NCBI RefSeq assembly: GCF_043641665.1
Contig: NC_092199.1
Location: forward strand, 20,092,860 to 20,156,859
Direction: 5' to 3'
Source of the DNA: Enoplosus armatus
Lineage: Eukaryota > Chordata > Actinopteri > Centrarchiformes > Enoplosidae
DNA: 64,000 bases
The notes beneath the pieces were generated by a model. The model searched no databases, was not told where the DNA came from, and saw only the letters and a program-made list of their open reading frames with translations. Positions 49,056 to 58,775 of the stretch are shown here, in pieces (within the stretch, counting starts at the first letter, position 1; each line of letters starts with the position of its first letter). The position numbers and the translations under genes were made by a program.

Positions 49056-49630
49056 TGATGCCTTAGCCTTTCTGTGATTCTGAAAAGGAGAAAAATGCCG
49101 TCACATTAAACAGAGGTATTGTCAAAGCAGAGTGTGTGTGAGTATGTGTACGCGCATTACGTCATGTGAAGTCACTGGTGAGTGTGTATCTGTGGTGTCC
49201 ATCCAACCTAAAATACAAAAAAGAACTGCTGCGTTAACATATGAGGGAGAGATCATTTGTTTGGGACTAATTTGGAAACTATCAACGCTATCTGGAATAA
49301 TATAGGAACTTGCGTCATCACTTTGGAATACAGAGAAGTATAACCCACATTTGGTATCGTAGCTGTAAAGCGGTTTGTGAGCGACATTCTGTATGGAGCA
49401 GAAAGAGCAAAGTTTAATTGAATTATGTTCGTACTCAAACAAGTCCAGAACAATCAAGCGGCGTTACTGTGGTTCACTAATGGAGCTCCTTAGCATATTC
49501 CACGGTGGAAGTTGCATAACGCCAACAAAGCAGTTCAACGCCGCTAGTCGGGTCATGAGAAATACATTCTGAAGACGGGTCGCAGGTGGGTGAAACAGGA
49601 GAATATATTCATTTCATTAAACTCTTTTAC

Positions 49631-49711
49631 CTGTAGCGATGTTGAGAAGAGCCGGAGCACGCTGCAGGTCCGTGGCGGACGTAGAGTGACTGTCAGCGTT
49701 GCCCACAACAT
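49631..49711 (-). CDS. Candidate first coding exon, presequence-like
   Basis: Minus strand, ATG at 49,711, 27 codons, donor 'CTACAG|gtaaaag', phase 0. It encodes MLWATLTVTLRPPRTCSVLR then LFSTSLQ. It is Arg-rich, lacks acidic residues and ends with an FSTS motif, as in mitochondrial targeting peptides; a signal-peptide reading is weaker. No convincing second exon was identified. A TATA-like element lies about 45 bp upstream. Confidence 0.35.
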
Positions 49712-49754
49712 CACCTGACTTCACCCCCCCTCCTCCTGCTCTGTTGTGATTCGG

Positions 49755-49764
49755 GTATTTAAAT
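49755..49764 (-). promoter_or_regulatory. TATA-like element (ATTTAAATAC)
   Basis: Minus-strand 'catttaaatacccg' upstream of the candidate start exon at 49,711, at a distance that would give a short 5' UTR. Confidence 0.3.
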
Positions 49765-50969
49765 GTCCAGACACGCCGACAGGTTCGGTCGGGATCGAAT
49801 TTGAATGAATCCTCAGTGTTGTTGTAAAGCGGTTTAAAACGCCTTTCTCCAAAGTAGAAGTCTAACTAGTATCATTCCGTTAATGTTTCAGTTATAGATA
49901 TGACCGAAGTTATGAATATTGTGTCTTTATTCGTATGGATATTTACATTTAGTTTCTAACTTTTTTTACTTGTGAAAGTTAAATAACGAGTTTTCTCCAC
50001 TGTGTGCGCAGTTTCTGTAAGATGTCACCATGTCACTAAAGGTGAAATACCAGGTACCAAGTAGTACCAAGAAGTACATTAAATTATAGCCAAGTTTCAC
50101 CGATTTGGAGTTCATCAATGAAGGTGAGTAGCCATTTGTATAGTAAAATGTACAGCTGCCTTAACAAATGGAAGCACAGTATTTTATTTGGCATAGTCCT
50201 TAAAAATTGCCTTTTCCCGTGCTGTGAATAGTTTATTTGAATGTTAGGAATGTCATGTATTGCATTATTTTACTCGTGGCGCTTTCCATATGACCGTTCA
50301 TGTTGGCAATACCAGCTTTTAGTCACTAGAGGGCTCTTGCATGCAGCATGCTTAACCCTTGCCTCTGTATTTTTACACATGTAAATGCAAAAAGCAGATG
50401 CAATACACACCACTTCAAAATGTGGTTTAATTTATCATGTGTTTGCCCTTTATTGATACATCATTAAAATAGTAGGTTGTTTGCTTTTATTTGTAGTTTA
50501 GTTAAAAACATGCATCAAGTTTTAATTATAAGGAATAAATGACAGTGTGAGTGACGACAATCAAGCTGACTGGTCTGTGTGACCGATGTCATTACATAGA
50601 GCATAAACACAACACAGAAAGGATTTTGAAAATGAAGCTCAAGGATCAATTTATTCCAGCTGTCCGTGACACAAGTTCATCTGTACAGTCTGTGGCTGAA
50701 AGTGTGGCCAATGATGATGTTGTTTAACTGTTCATTTTACAGATTAGCCTGTTTAACTTAGCATGTTTGTTTGTACGCCAAGATCTTGGTCCTCAGTGTC
50801 TCAGAGTTAAAAAGCATAGTTTGGACGTCAGTACATGTTGTGCTTTTACAGAGCTTTATTCACAACAAGCTGAAGGTCCACATGTGAACAAAATGAGTGT
50901 GTGTGTGTGCAGTGTGTTGTTGTACAATGACTTCTTACAAGTCTAAATTTAATAAACTTGTCTGTACAG

Positions 50970-51155
50970 GAAACAAGGACTGACAGACCAATGACCAATT
51001 TGGTGATGCTGAATGATCACGCTTTGACTGGGTGGTTTGATGAGAAACTGTTTGAGCTGACTGATCCTCAGAGATGTCCACTAGAGATGGACCCCATCGC
51101 CCACTGTCCCCGACTGTGGCGGCTGGACAAGACAGGCTTGGTGGAAGTGATTTGA
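50970..51155 (+). CDS. Candidate terminal exon, unknown protein
   Basis: Plus strand, acceptor 'cttgtctgtacag' then 61 codons to TGA: ETRTDRPMTNLVMLNDHALT, GWFDEKLFELTDPQRCPLEM, DPIAHCPRLWRLDKTGLVEV, I. The composition is protein-like and free of low complexity. I do not recognise it. A possible upstream exon near 50,040-50,123 (reading KYQVPSSTKKYIK... and ending 'AATGAAG|gtgagt') contains an in-frame stop, so any gene here may be decayed. Confidence 0.3.
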   Translation, partial: ETRTDRPMTNLVMLNDHALTGWFDEKLFELTDPQRCPLEMDPIAHCPRLWRLDKTGLVEVI

Positions 51156-51619
51156 AGCAAGGAGCCTCCTTGCTTAAAAGGAGGCTCACCAAAAGCAGAG
51201 CTGGACAGGCACCCACAGTTGGATGAAGTGGATGCAGATCTCACACTGATAAAAGGTGAAGCTGGTTGCCTTACTCGGAAGATATAAAATGTAAAGTAAT
51301 GTCTGGGTTTGAGATGAAAACTGCCCTAGAAATAATGACCTCTAATATCAACATAGGGGGAGCTGGAGGAGGCTGATGGGAGGTTCTGGCACTGAGTGTG
51401 TTATCCATGTCTTTGATTTCTGGTACAGAGGATTCCTGGATCACCTCACTCAGTACCACTGTGGTCTGCTCTGCAGTGAGGGTCAGGGAGGACAACAGCA
51501 TCAGACCAAGGACACCTTACCTTACCTGAAAATTTGACAACACATAATACATTGAAAGAGCAGAGTATTGACAATACTGGAATTCCTGAAATAAACACAG
51601 ACTTAACTTTAATGAACTT

Positions 51620-51728
51620 TCAGTCGAACAACTTGTACAACAGGTAGATAACAATGGCAACCACCAGGAAGGATACTACTGTAAAGGCAACACTGAGAAG
51701 AAACTGAATTCTTCAGTCCTCTGTAGCA
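51620..51728 (-). pseudogene. Frameshifted paralogue of the 46-kb membrane-anchor exon
   Basis: Minus strand. The acceptor and first codon are the same ('gttttttag' TGC), followed by sequence closely related to 45,949-46,068 (..CTTCTCAGTGTTGCCTTTACAGTA..). The 3' half in the homologous frame reads SVAFTVVSFLVVAIVIYLLY then KLFD-stop, a good transmembrane helix. Before the helix it is 5 nt shorter than the 46-kb exon (3 + 2), so the frame opened at the acceptor does not reach the helix. It is either a pseudogene or spliced in another phase. Confidence 0.5.
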
Positions 51729-51864
51729 CTAAAAAACAAAACATTAGTTATTGAGAACTCCTGCATGAGATCAATTTCTTTATCTGAACATTTCAGCTGG
51801 TTTCCACACATCATCCACATGCAGCCCAATATGTATACCAGTGTTTGAACAAAACCTTGTCAGA

Positions 51865-52250
51865 ATCAGAATCAGATCAGAATCAGAATCAGAAACTGTT
51901 TATTGCCAAGTGACATACATTACAAGGAATTTGCTGTGGTCTGAAGGTGCTATTGATTCGATAACAAATAAGTAGAATATAAAAAGTAAAATAGAATAAA
52001 AATAAAAAATAAAAACAAGATAAATAACAAACAGTGCAGATAACAAACAGTGCAGTTTTAACCAGAATAAAGTAAAGTGACCAGATAAAGTGTCCAGTAG
52101 GGGGTGGGTGCGTTAATATAACGTATAACTTGTGTTTGTGTTCTGGGGGGGGGGGGGGGGGGGGGGGGGGTGTCAGTGTGAGTTTGTCAGGTTGACTGCA
52201 GAGGGGAAGAAACTGTTTTTGTGGCGGGAGGTTTTGGTTTTGGTCCTGAT
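51865..52250 (-). mobile_element. Non-LTR retroelement 3' end with (GATTCT)n-type tail
   Basis: 'cagaatcagaatcagaatcag' followed by 'tttattgccaagtgacatacattacaaggaatttgctgtggt' is a familiar 3' terminal sequence of a fish non-LTR element, here reversed. The body is AT-rich, and an uninterrupted G26 run lies at 52,145-52,170. No reverse-transcriptase frame remains. Confidence 0.55.
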
Positions 52251-52258
52251 GTGCACAT

Positions 52259-52529
52259 TCAATTCAATTCAATTCAATTCAATTTTATTTATGTAGCGCC
52301 AAATCACAACAAAGTTATCTCATGACACTTTACAAAATTGAGCAGGTCTAGACCGACTCTTCATAATGTTATTACAGAGACCCAACAGTTCCCACCATGA
52401 GCAAGCACTTTGGCGACAGTGGCAAGGAAAAACTTCCTTTTAAGAGGCAGAAACCTCGAGCAGAACCAGACTCTAGGTGGGCGGTCATCTGCTTTGACCG
52501 GTTGGGTTTTAGGGAGAGAGAGAGAGAGA
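52259..52529 (-). mobile_element. L2-type LINE, distal 3' UTR and tail (part 2 of the split element)
   Basis: Minus sense: (TC)n, then 'aaaacccaaccggtcaaagcagatgaccgcccacctagagtctggttctgctcgaggtttctgcctcttaaaaggaag', 'gccactgtcgccaaagtgcttgctcatggtggg', 'tgtcatgagataactttgttgtgatttggcgctacataaataaaattgaattgaattg'. This is the classic teleost L2 3' end with its (TTGAA)n tail at 52,259-52,282. Its upstream continuation lies beyond the Tx1 insertion at 58,316 and above. Confidence 0.88.
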
Positions 52530-52618
52530 TATTTTTTTTTTTGATTTTTACAAAAACACTTTATTTACATACTTCACATATTTACAGACAACTCAATAAA
52601 GTGCTAATTAAAAATAAG

Positions 52619-55600
52619 TTATCCAGTAAAAACCTGTGCAAAATGCAATTCATCATTATTAACAGAACAGATGATGTCTCCGTAGCACCAGCGCTGTCTA
52701 AAAGCGTCCAAATCACCAATTTGTTTAAAAAACCTGTATTCGAGCCACAGTCTGGCCCTGATGTTGCAGAGCCAGACTGACCTGGCCTCCTGTCCCTCCC
52801 GGTTCTCCACCCGGTTCTTCCTGCTTATATATATGGCCATCTTTGCTTCTCCTGAGAGGAAGTTTAGGAGCTGCCACTTCTCTCTGTTTGTCTTGTTGTA
52901 GCCAGCTCCCATAATAAAAACACTCTGAGAAAACTTCACACCAAAGAGACTAAAAACCAACGTTAGAAGAGTGAAGAACTCTGTGAGTCTCTGACACTCA
53001 GTAAAAACATGGAAGACAGTCTCGCGGAGATCACAGAATGGACACTTGTTAAAAACAGCAGGATTAAGAACAGAAATAAAAGCATTGGAGGCGACGGCAC
53101 CATGTAAAATCCTCCACTGGAGGTCGGCAGTCCGTTTCTTTAGGGGAGGTTTGTACAAAATCCTCCACTGTGGGCTGGGTCCGGTTTCCCCGGCCAGTCT
53201 TTTAGTCCACACAGTGGGGGGCCTGTTGCTCAGTCCTTTTCTGTTAGTGCTTTTTACACAGTTGGAATAAAAAGTATTTTTGTCCACTCTGTGCAAAGTC
53301 AGTTTGTTTGGGTGAATGACAGTCAGCAGGGGGCTGGTCAGGTCTCCTAACCCTGGGCTCAGGTAGATCTCCGGAAACGGGTCTGCGGGGTCCGGTTTGG
53401 TCGTTCCCTGGCTGTAGTCCATTAGGAGGCTCTTCTCCTCTCCAGAGAGCCTCTGCCTCCAGAGCTCCAGGACCCCCTGAGCCATCCGGACCGAGCGCAG
53501 ACCCAACAAAGAGCCCAGGGCCACAGCATCGCTCAGCGCCGGCCCCGCCGCATCCACCAGCTGCTGTAGGCACAGGGTCCTGGACCTGCACAGCGCCCCC
53601 ATCAGGCCGGGTGTGGCGCTGCTGCTGATGTCCAGCCTGGCCCCGTGTATCAGTGGCTCTTTCAACAACCAGTGCAGAGAGTCAGACTTCTGGCACCTTT
53701 TTTTATTAAAAAGGGTCCAGGACTTAAAAACACCCTGATAAAACGGAGGCAGCCCACTTAACTTTAAAAGTTTTAAATCAGTTAAGAACAGAGCAGCATC
53801 CAGCCCCAGGTTGTTAGCACGTCTGAGAATGCAGCTGGCCACGTCTCTCCAGACTAAATCTGCTGGACCTGTTAGATATTTTTGTATAAATTGGAGCCTA
53901 AAAGTGGCTGTTCGGCTGGCCAGGTGGACGAGGCCCTGTCCCCCCTCCTCTCTGGCTAAAAACAGCACCCCTTGTGGCACCCAATGCAGACCGTCCCAAA
54001 AAAAATCCACCATTTTCCTCTGTATTTCTGCTAATAGGCCTGAGGGGGGGTCGATACATGTTAAACGGTGCCACAGTTGGGATGCCACAAGGTTGTTTAA
54101 AACCAGAACCCTACCTTTAAAAGACATTTGAGGGAGCAGCCATTTCCATTTGGAAAGTTTTCCTTCAATCTTTTCTGTGACGTTCTCCCAGTTCTTCTGG
54201 ACCATGTTTTCTTTTCCTAGAAACACTCCCAGGTACTTTAGGCCGTCTCTCTTCCAGGCCAGGCTCTGGGGAAGAACTGGGAGACCGTCACGCCATTCAC
54301 CGACAGCGAGGGCTTCACTCTTTTTCCAATTCACCCTCGCTGCCGATGTAATGCAAAATTTTTCCACCATAGTGGCTAAAAGGTCTGCATCCCTCTGGCT
54401 TCTGATAAAAACAATGACGTCATCGGCGTATGCCGATAAAACAATGTTTCTACTAAAACCAGGTAAAACCAGTCCTTGTATGCTGGAGCGTATCTTGTTC
54501 AGTAGGGGTTCTAGGGAGAGTGCATAGAGCATCCCCGACAGAGCACAGCCCTGCCGGACCCCTCTACCCACTCTAAAAGGAGCACACAGACCGCCGTTAA
54601 ACTTCAGCACACTCTCCACGTCACTGTACAACACCTTGATCTTAGCTATGAAACCTGCGCTGAACCCAAACTTCTCCATGACCTTCCAGAGGAAGTTGTG
54701 CTCAACGCGGTCAAAAGCCTTTTCCTGGTCTAGAGAAATCAGACCAGTGTTTATACCCAATGAGCTAGAGACCTCCAAAACATCCCTAATTAGGTAGACA
54801 CTGTCTACCATGGACCTGCCGGGCACACAGTAGGTCTGGTCCCGATGGATGACCTGCTCCATAGCTCCCCTCAGCCTGTTGGCCAAGGCCTTGGACAGAA
54901 GCTTGTAATCCACACACAGCAAAGACACGGGGCGCCAGTTTTTGATGTCCTGAAGGTTTCCTTTTTTTGGCAAGAGCGTAAGAACAGCTCTGCGGCAGGA
55001 CATCGGCATGGAACCAGAGGCCAGACTTTCATTAAAAACATCTAAAATATCTACTGCTAAAATGTCCCAGAAGGCTTTATAAAACTCTATTGTCAGGCCG
55101 TCAATGCCGGGAGCCCTCCGACCCTGCATACTTTGCAGAGCGGCCTGAAGCTCCCGCATCTGCAGCGGCTCCTCGAGCTGGGAGTTAGTATCTCCAGAGA
55201 CCTGAGGCAGTTCACTGCAGAACTCCTCCAGCAGTGTGTCCTCCTCCTCGTACTCAGTAGAATACAGAGTGGAGTAAAACTCCACCGCCCGCCTTCTGAT
55301 CTGGCCTGGTTCCATGAGCTCCTGCCCCGTGTCTGACAGCAAGGAGTGGATTACCTTCTTCTGTCCGTTCTTCTTCTCCAGGCCGAAGAAGAAGCTAGAG
55401 GGAGCATCCATCTCAGCGATGTTCTGAAATCGGGACCTGACCAGTGCACCCTGTACTTTACTGTCTAGCAGGTCGGCTAAAGCCAGTTTTTTTACTTTGA
55501 GGACTTCAATATATCCTCGATCTCCTGTGGACTCACTCATTTTCTCTAGTTCCACTATGTCACTCTCCAGGTCCTTCATAGATCTGGTGACGTCTCGTGT

Positions 55601-56596
55601 AACATTGAGGGTGTGCTGTTGACATAGAAGTTTAATTTCAGTCTTCCCATGGTCCCACCACTGCCTGAGACTGCTAAAATCACCCTTCCTCTGTCTAAAA
55701 ACACCCCAGAAATACACGAGAACCTCCCTGAACTTTTTGTCACATGTTAAAACAGAATTAAAATGCCAATATGCACTTTTCGGCAAAATATTTCTAATAA
55801 AAACATGACATAAAAGCAGGGAATGATCCGTAAAACCAGCAGGTATAATTCTGCACATTTTAAATATATTAAAATGATGCTTAAAACAATAAATACGGTC
55901 AAGTCTGGCTGAGGAGATCCTACTCTCTCTGAGGTGGGACCATGTGTACTGTCTGCTGTCTGCGTGCATCCTCCTCCACACGTCCACCAGGCCATGAGAG
56001 TGGACCAGCTGCCCCAGAGCATGCTGGGATGCTGGATGAGGCTCTGCGTGGTTGCGATCTAAAGACGCATTTTCAGTACAATTAAAATCCCCACCCAAGA
56101 ATAAAAAATCCTCCGAGGCACAGCTGTTTAAAACATCGTTAACTTTTTGTAAAAACAGCTTCCTCTCTGCACCGTTTGCTGGAGCATACACATTGATAAA
56201 AACAGCAGTGAAGTTCTCAAAACGAGCTTTAGTTAAAAGTAACCTCCCCTCAATAAAATGCTCGACCTCCAGCGAGACTGGAGAGAAGTTCCTGGAGAAG
56301 AGGAAGCCCACTCCTCCACTTAGAGTGGTGTTGTGGCTTAAAATGGCTTCCCCTTCCCACTCTCTCCTCCAGTCTGCCTCATTTTCAGAATTACTGTGCG
56401 TTTCTTGTAAAAACATGACATCAATGTGCTTCATTCTGGCAATTTCATAAATACGTTCTCTCTTTCTTGCATCTCGGGCTCCATTGACATTTAAACTTCC
56501 CACTTTAAAGACATCCATGTTAAGTGAGATATTAAGAACAACAATTAAAACCAATAAGTTAATTAAAACACACATTGGAGTTTTTGACATCATCAC
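52619..56596 (-). CDS. Tx1-clade LINE ORF2: AP-endonuclease/reverse transcriptase
   Basis: An uninterrupted frame of 1325 residues. An apurinic-like endonuclease occupies about residues 28-265: GSLNVNG.RD, FLQETHS, NVYAPANG, LGGDFNC, ARLDRIY and GFTDHSLL. The reverse transcriptase lies at about 490-780: LLPKKGNLQDIKNWRPVSLL, LDQEKAFDRV (about 622-631), VRQGCALSGMLY, and the catalytic AYADDVIVF (about 722-730). A C-terminal zinc knuckle CPFCDLRETVFHVFTEC lies at about 1185-1201. All core catalytic motifs are present, so the protein looks competent. The first ATG overlaps the end of ORF1 by 38 nt, and residues before GSLNVNG are hydrophobic and may be untranslated. It copies element RNA at a nick cut in target DNA. 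Confidence 0.92.
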   Translation of the reverse strand: MMMSKTPMCVLINLLVLIVVLNISLNMDVFKVGSLNVNGARDARKRERIYEIARMKHIDVMFLQETHSNSENEADWRREWEGEAILSHNTTLSGGVGFLFSRNFSPVSLEVEHFIEGRLLLTKARFENFTAVFINVYAPANGAERKLFLQKVNDVLNSCASEDFLFLGGDFNCTENASLDRNHAEPHPASQHALGQLVHSHGLVDVWRRMHADSRQYTWSHLRESRISSARLDRIYCFKHHFNIFKMCRIIPAGFTDHSLLLCHVFIRNILPKSAYWHFNSVLTCDKKFREVLVYFWGVFRQRKGDFSSLRQWWDHGKTEIKLLCQQHTLNVTRDVTRSMKDLESDIVELEKMSESTGDRGYIEVLKVKKLALADLLDSKVQGALVRSRFQNIAEMDAPSSFFFGLEKKNGQKKVIHSLLSDTGQELMEPGQIRRRAVEFYSTLYSTEYEEEDTLLEEFCSELPQVSGDTNSQLEEPLQMRELQAALQSMQGRRAPGIDGLTIEFYKAFWDILAVDILDVFNESLASGSMPMSCRRAVLTLLPKKGNLQDIKNWRPVSLLCVDYKLLSKALANRLRGAMEQVIHRDQTYCVPGRSMVDSVYLIRDVLEVSSSLGINTGLISLDQEKAFDRVEHNFLWKVMEKFGFSAGFIAKIKVLYSDVESVLKFNGGLCAPFRVGRGVRQGCALSGMLYALSLEPLLNKIRSSIQGLVLPGFSRNIVLSAYADDVIVFIRSQRDADLLATMVEKFCITSAARVNWKKSEALAVGEWRDGLPVLPQSLAWKRDGLKYLGVFLGKENMVQKNWENVTEKIEGKLSKWKWLLPQMSFKGRVLVLNNLVASQLWHRLTCIDPPSGLLAEIQRKMVDFFWDGLHWVPQGVLFLAREEGGQGLVHLASRTATFRLQFIQKYLTGPADLVWRDVASCILRRANNLGLDAALFLTDLKLLKLSGLPPFYQGVFKSWTLFNKKRCQKSDSLHWLLKEPLIHGARLDISSSATPGLMGALCRSRTLCLQQLVDAAGPALSDAVALGSLLGLRSVRMAQGVLELWRQRLSGEEKSLLMDYSQGTTKPDPADPFPEIYLSPGLGDLTSPLLTVIHPNKLTLHRVDKNTFYSNCVKSTNRKGLSNRPPTVWTKRLAGETGPSPQWRILYKPPLKKRTADLQWRILHGAVASNAFISVLNPAVFNKCPFCDLRETVFHVFTECQRLTEFFTLLTLVFSLFGVKFSQSVFIMGAGYNKTNREKWQLLNFLSGEAKMAIYISRKNRVENREGQEARSVWLCNIRARLWLEYRFFKQIGDLDAFRQRWCYGDIICSVNNDELHFAQVFTG

Positions 56597-57416
56597 TGTT
56601 CATTTGTTTCTTTACTTTAAGCACAAGTTTTTTCAACCTAAAACCCTCCTGGTCAGTGAGGCCAGACTCCTCTCTTTGGCTCATGTGGAGTCTGGCCGAT
56701 GAATAAAACACTGATAAATCAGGGAAATGATCTTCTACTTTAACACCATGTTGGTTCTTTGTCTGTAGGAGAAACGACCTGATCTTTTCTGCAGTGTACA
56801 GCTTTCTCTGCTGGCTGCTGGTCAGTTTAAAACACGGCACATCACTGCTGTCCGACACACACTCCTCCTCACTCCCGCTTTCATCCGTCTGCACCTGTTT
56901 CCTCACGGTGTCCTCCCCAACTTTACTTGTTTTTGCCTCACTGGCTGCATTTTTTGTTTGTCTCCTGCGTTTGTTAGCAGGTTTTGGTTTTTCTGTTGCT
57001 GTTGCTGCTGCTGCTGCCTCCTCCTCCATCTCCGCTTCCTCCACCTGCTCACTCCACACAACACTTTCCTCACCTGACTTATTTTCCTGTGTTCCACTTT
57101 CCTCACCTGCCTGTATCTCTCCTGACTTACCTGTCTCACTGACCTCACCTGTTCTGTTTATCTGTTCCACCCCCCCACTGTCACCTGTTTCTGACCCCTT
57201 TTCTCCCCCAACCTCACTGTCCCCTACTTCACCTACACCCTCACCACCTTTTCCTTCATCGCACCCACTTCCACCATGTACATTATCCCGTGACACCCCG
57301 TGCACCGGGTCAGACACGGCAGCCAAACGACGCGTCAAGGCTCGCGGAGCCGCAATCGGCCGCGCGGAAGCGGGGCCCGGCCCCGCGACAGCGGCCACCC
57401 CGGGCGGAGAGACCAC
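56559..57416 (-). CDS. Tx1-clade LINE ORF1, 3' (C-terminal) part
   Basis: Minus strand. It encodes a Gly/Ser/Glu-rich linker (GVSRDNVHGGSGCDEGKGGE...) and a basic stretch (KPKPANKRRRQTKN). It then gives a C-terminal segment typical of Tx1 ORF1 with YTAEKIRSFLLQTKNQHGVK, VEDHFPDLSVF and EGFRLKKLVLKVKK. It is in a different frame from the N-terminal part at 57,335-58,186. The two overlap in a GC-rich tract (57,335-57,416), so a single indel there probably split one ORF1. ORF1 proteins bind element RNA. Confidence 0.75.
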   Translation of the reverse strand: MVSPPGVAAVAGPGPASARPIAAPRALTRRLAAVSDPVHGVSRDNVHGGSGCDEGKGGEGVGEVGDSEVGGEKGSETGDSGGVEQINRTGEVSETGKSGEIQAGEESGTQENKSGEESVVWSEQVEEAEMEEEAAAAATATEKPKPANKRRRQTKNAASEAKTSKVGEDTVRKQVQTDESGSEEECVSDSSDVPCFKLTSSQQRKLYTAEKIRSFLLQTKNQHGVKVEDHFPDLSVFYSSARLHMSQREESGLTDQEGFRLKKLVLKVKKQMNSDDVKNSNVCFN

Positions 57417-58186
57417 CGCCGGGGAGCCGGACCCGCCAGCGGCGGCCGCCCCCAGCCCCGAGACAACGGGCGGCCCCGCCGCAGCGCCGGTCGCCCCCCC
57501 CCCGGGCCAGGCCGAGCCGGATCACCGCGCCTCGGACAGGCCTTCACGGTGTGTCCCTCCTCACCGCAACCAAAGCACTTCATTACCGATGAGGTTGCAA
57601 ATATCACGTAGTCATAATCATCTACTTTAAGGTGGAAGCGGAGGTTGAGCTCCTCGTCCCGGTTGTTCAGTATCATATATAACTGTCTCCGGTGAGACAC
57701 TACGTGCTTCAGTAACTGAGATCTGCATCCAGACAGGATCTTTTTGATGGGGGAAACCACTTTCCCATGTCTGGAGAGTTCTCTACTGAGAAACTCATCG
57801 GTAATAAAAGGAGGGACATTAGACAGGACAACTTTGGTTGCGGGCTGCGTCAGCGGCAACACCGACACAAACATCTCATTCACCGAAATACCTGTCTCGA
57901 TGACGCAGTTCACCTTGTCCACCTGGTCCAGGAAGATAACGACGGCGCCGTTCATCCGTGCGGCCGATCTGACACTACCGTGTCCAACCCTGTCCCCCAC
58001 CGCCAGCCCGATATCCTCCACACTGCACGGGAAACCGGCGGAGATCTTAATACCGTGTTTCCGCGTGAGCCTGGAGAAGTCTCCATTTACCATGGTGTCA
58101 GAGACACCGGCCAGCAGAGACACCGGCAGGAGACAAACAAAACCCCAAACAAACCCCAAAAACCACAAAAGTGCTCCAACTATCAA
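57335..58186 (-). CDS. Tx1-clade LINE ORF1, 5' (N-terminal) part with CCHC knuckle
   Basis: Minus strand; the longest frame starts at 58,186, but MVNGDFSRLTRKHGIKISAG at 58,093 is the likelier start. It contains an RNA-recognition-like region (AARMNGAVVIFLDQVDKV.., TKVVLSNVPPFITDEFLSRE) and the zinc knuckle CFGCGEEGHTVKAC. Beyond CPRRGDPARPGPGGG the frame runs into Arg/Gly/Pro-rich sequence and stops at 57,335, while the homologous C-terminal part continues in another frame. Confidence 0.78.
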   Translation of the reverse strand: MIVGALLWFLGFVWGFVCLLPVSLLAGVSDTMVNGDFSRLTRKHGIKISAGFPCSVEDIGLAVGDRVGHGSVRSAARMNGAVVIFLDQVDKVNCVIETGISVNEMFVSVLPLTQPATKVVLSNVPPFITDEFLSRELSRHGKVVSPIKKILSGCRSQLLKHVVSHRRQLYMILNNRDEELNLRFHLKVDDYDYVIFATSSVMKCFGCGEEGHTVKACPRRGDPARPGPGGGRPALRRGRPLSRGWGRPPLAGPAPRRWSLRPGWPLSRGRAPLPRGRLRLREP

Positions 58187-58315
58187 TTAAAGTAAACCAC
58201 CACCAAGAAACTACTTTAAATTAAACATATTACTGAAAAAAAGAAACGAAAAAAAGTACGAAATCCACTCAATCAGCGTCTCACTCACACACCACAATCT
58301 CCCAGCATGCACTCT

Positions 58316-58317
58316 GA

Positions 58318-58355
<38 letters not shown>

Positions 58356-58370
58356 TAGACATAGAGACAC

Positions 58371-58401
<31 letters not shown>

Positions 58402-58403
58402 TA
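58316..58403. repeat. (GA)n/(CAGA)n microsatellite inside the L2 3' UTR
   Basis: (GA)10, then GACAGA-type units, then 'gatagaca', then (CAGA)n to about 58,403. The GA part continues on the far side of the Tx1 element at 52,513-52,529. It is the target tract of the insertion. Confidence 0.85.
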
Positions 58404-58775
58404 GGTAGGCAAAGATGTATGGCAGCACTAACAGTAGAAATAGCTGTAATATTAGCTGAGATTAATAATAGGAGCTTTAATAGTGACAGAACTACGACTA
58501 AACATAATAACTGTAGTGATGAGAGTCAGGCAGGCCCATGGCGGCAGCAGCAGCCAGGCGTACCAGGACCACGATCCACAGCGACCTACGAGTCGACAAA
58601 GCACAAAGAAACTCCGGGGAAGAAATAAAGTTAGTAACATGCATTGGACTGTGATGAATGTGCAAAGATGAAGAGGGAGAGGAGGAAAGCTCAGTGCATC
58701 ATGGGAAGTCCCCCAGCAGTGTAGGCCTATAGCAGCATAACTAGGGGGCTGGTCCAGGCAGGCCTGAGCCAGCCC

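Larger units (their letters stand above)
52530..58315 (-). mobile_element. Tx1-clade (L1 superfamily) LINE inserted in (TC)n, Kibi-like
   Basis: A nearly full-length 5.8-kb element on the minus strand with ORF1 (CCHC zinc knuckle) and ORF2 (endonuclease plus reverse transcriptase). It ends in a short A-rich tail at 52,530-52,545. Both borders are (GA)n on the plus strand, i.e. (TC)n in element sense: 52,513-52,529 after the tail and 58,316-58,335 before the 5' end. Tx1-clade LINEs include target-specific lineages, and the one called Kibi inserts into (TC)n microsatellites. The arrangement fits that lineage. Confidence 0.85.

Noticed and set aside
56794..57630. Plus-strand frame of 278 codons
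   Set aside because: Antisense of the Tx1 ORF1 region; its Ser/Pro/Ala-rich content mirrors the GC-rich ORF1 linker.
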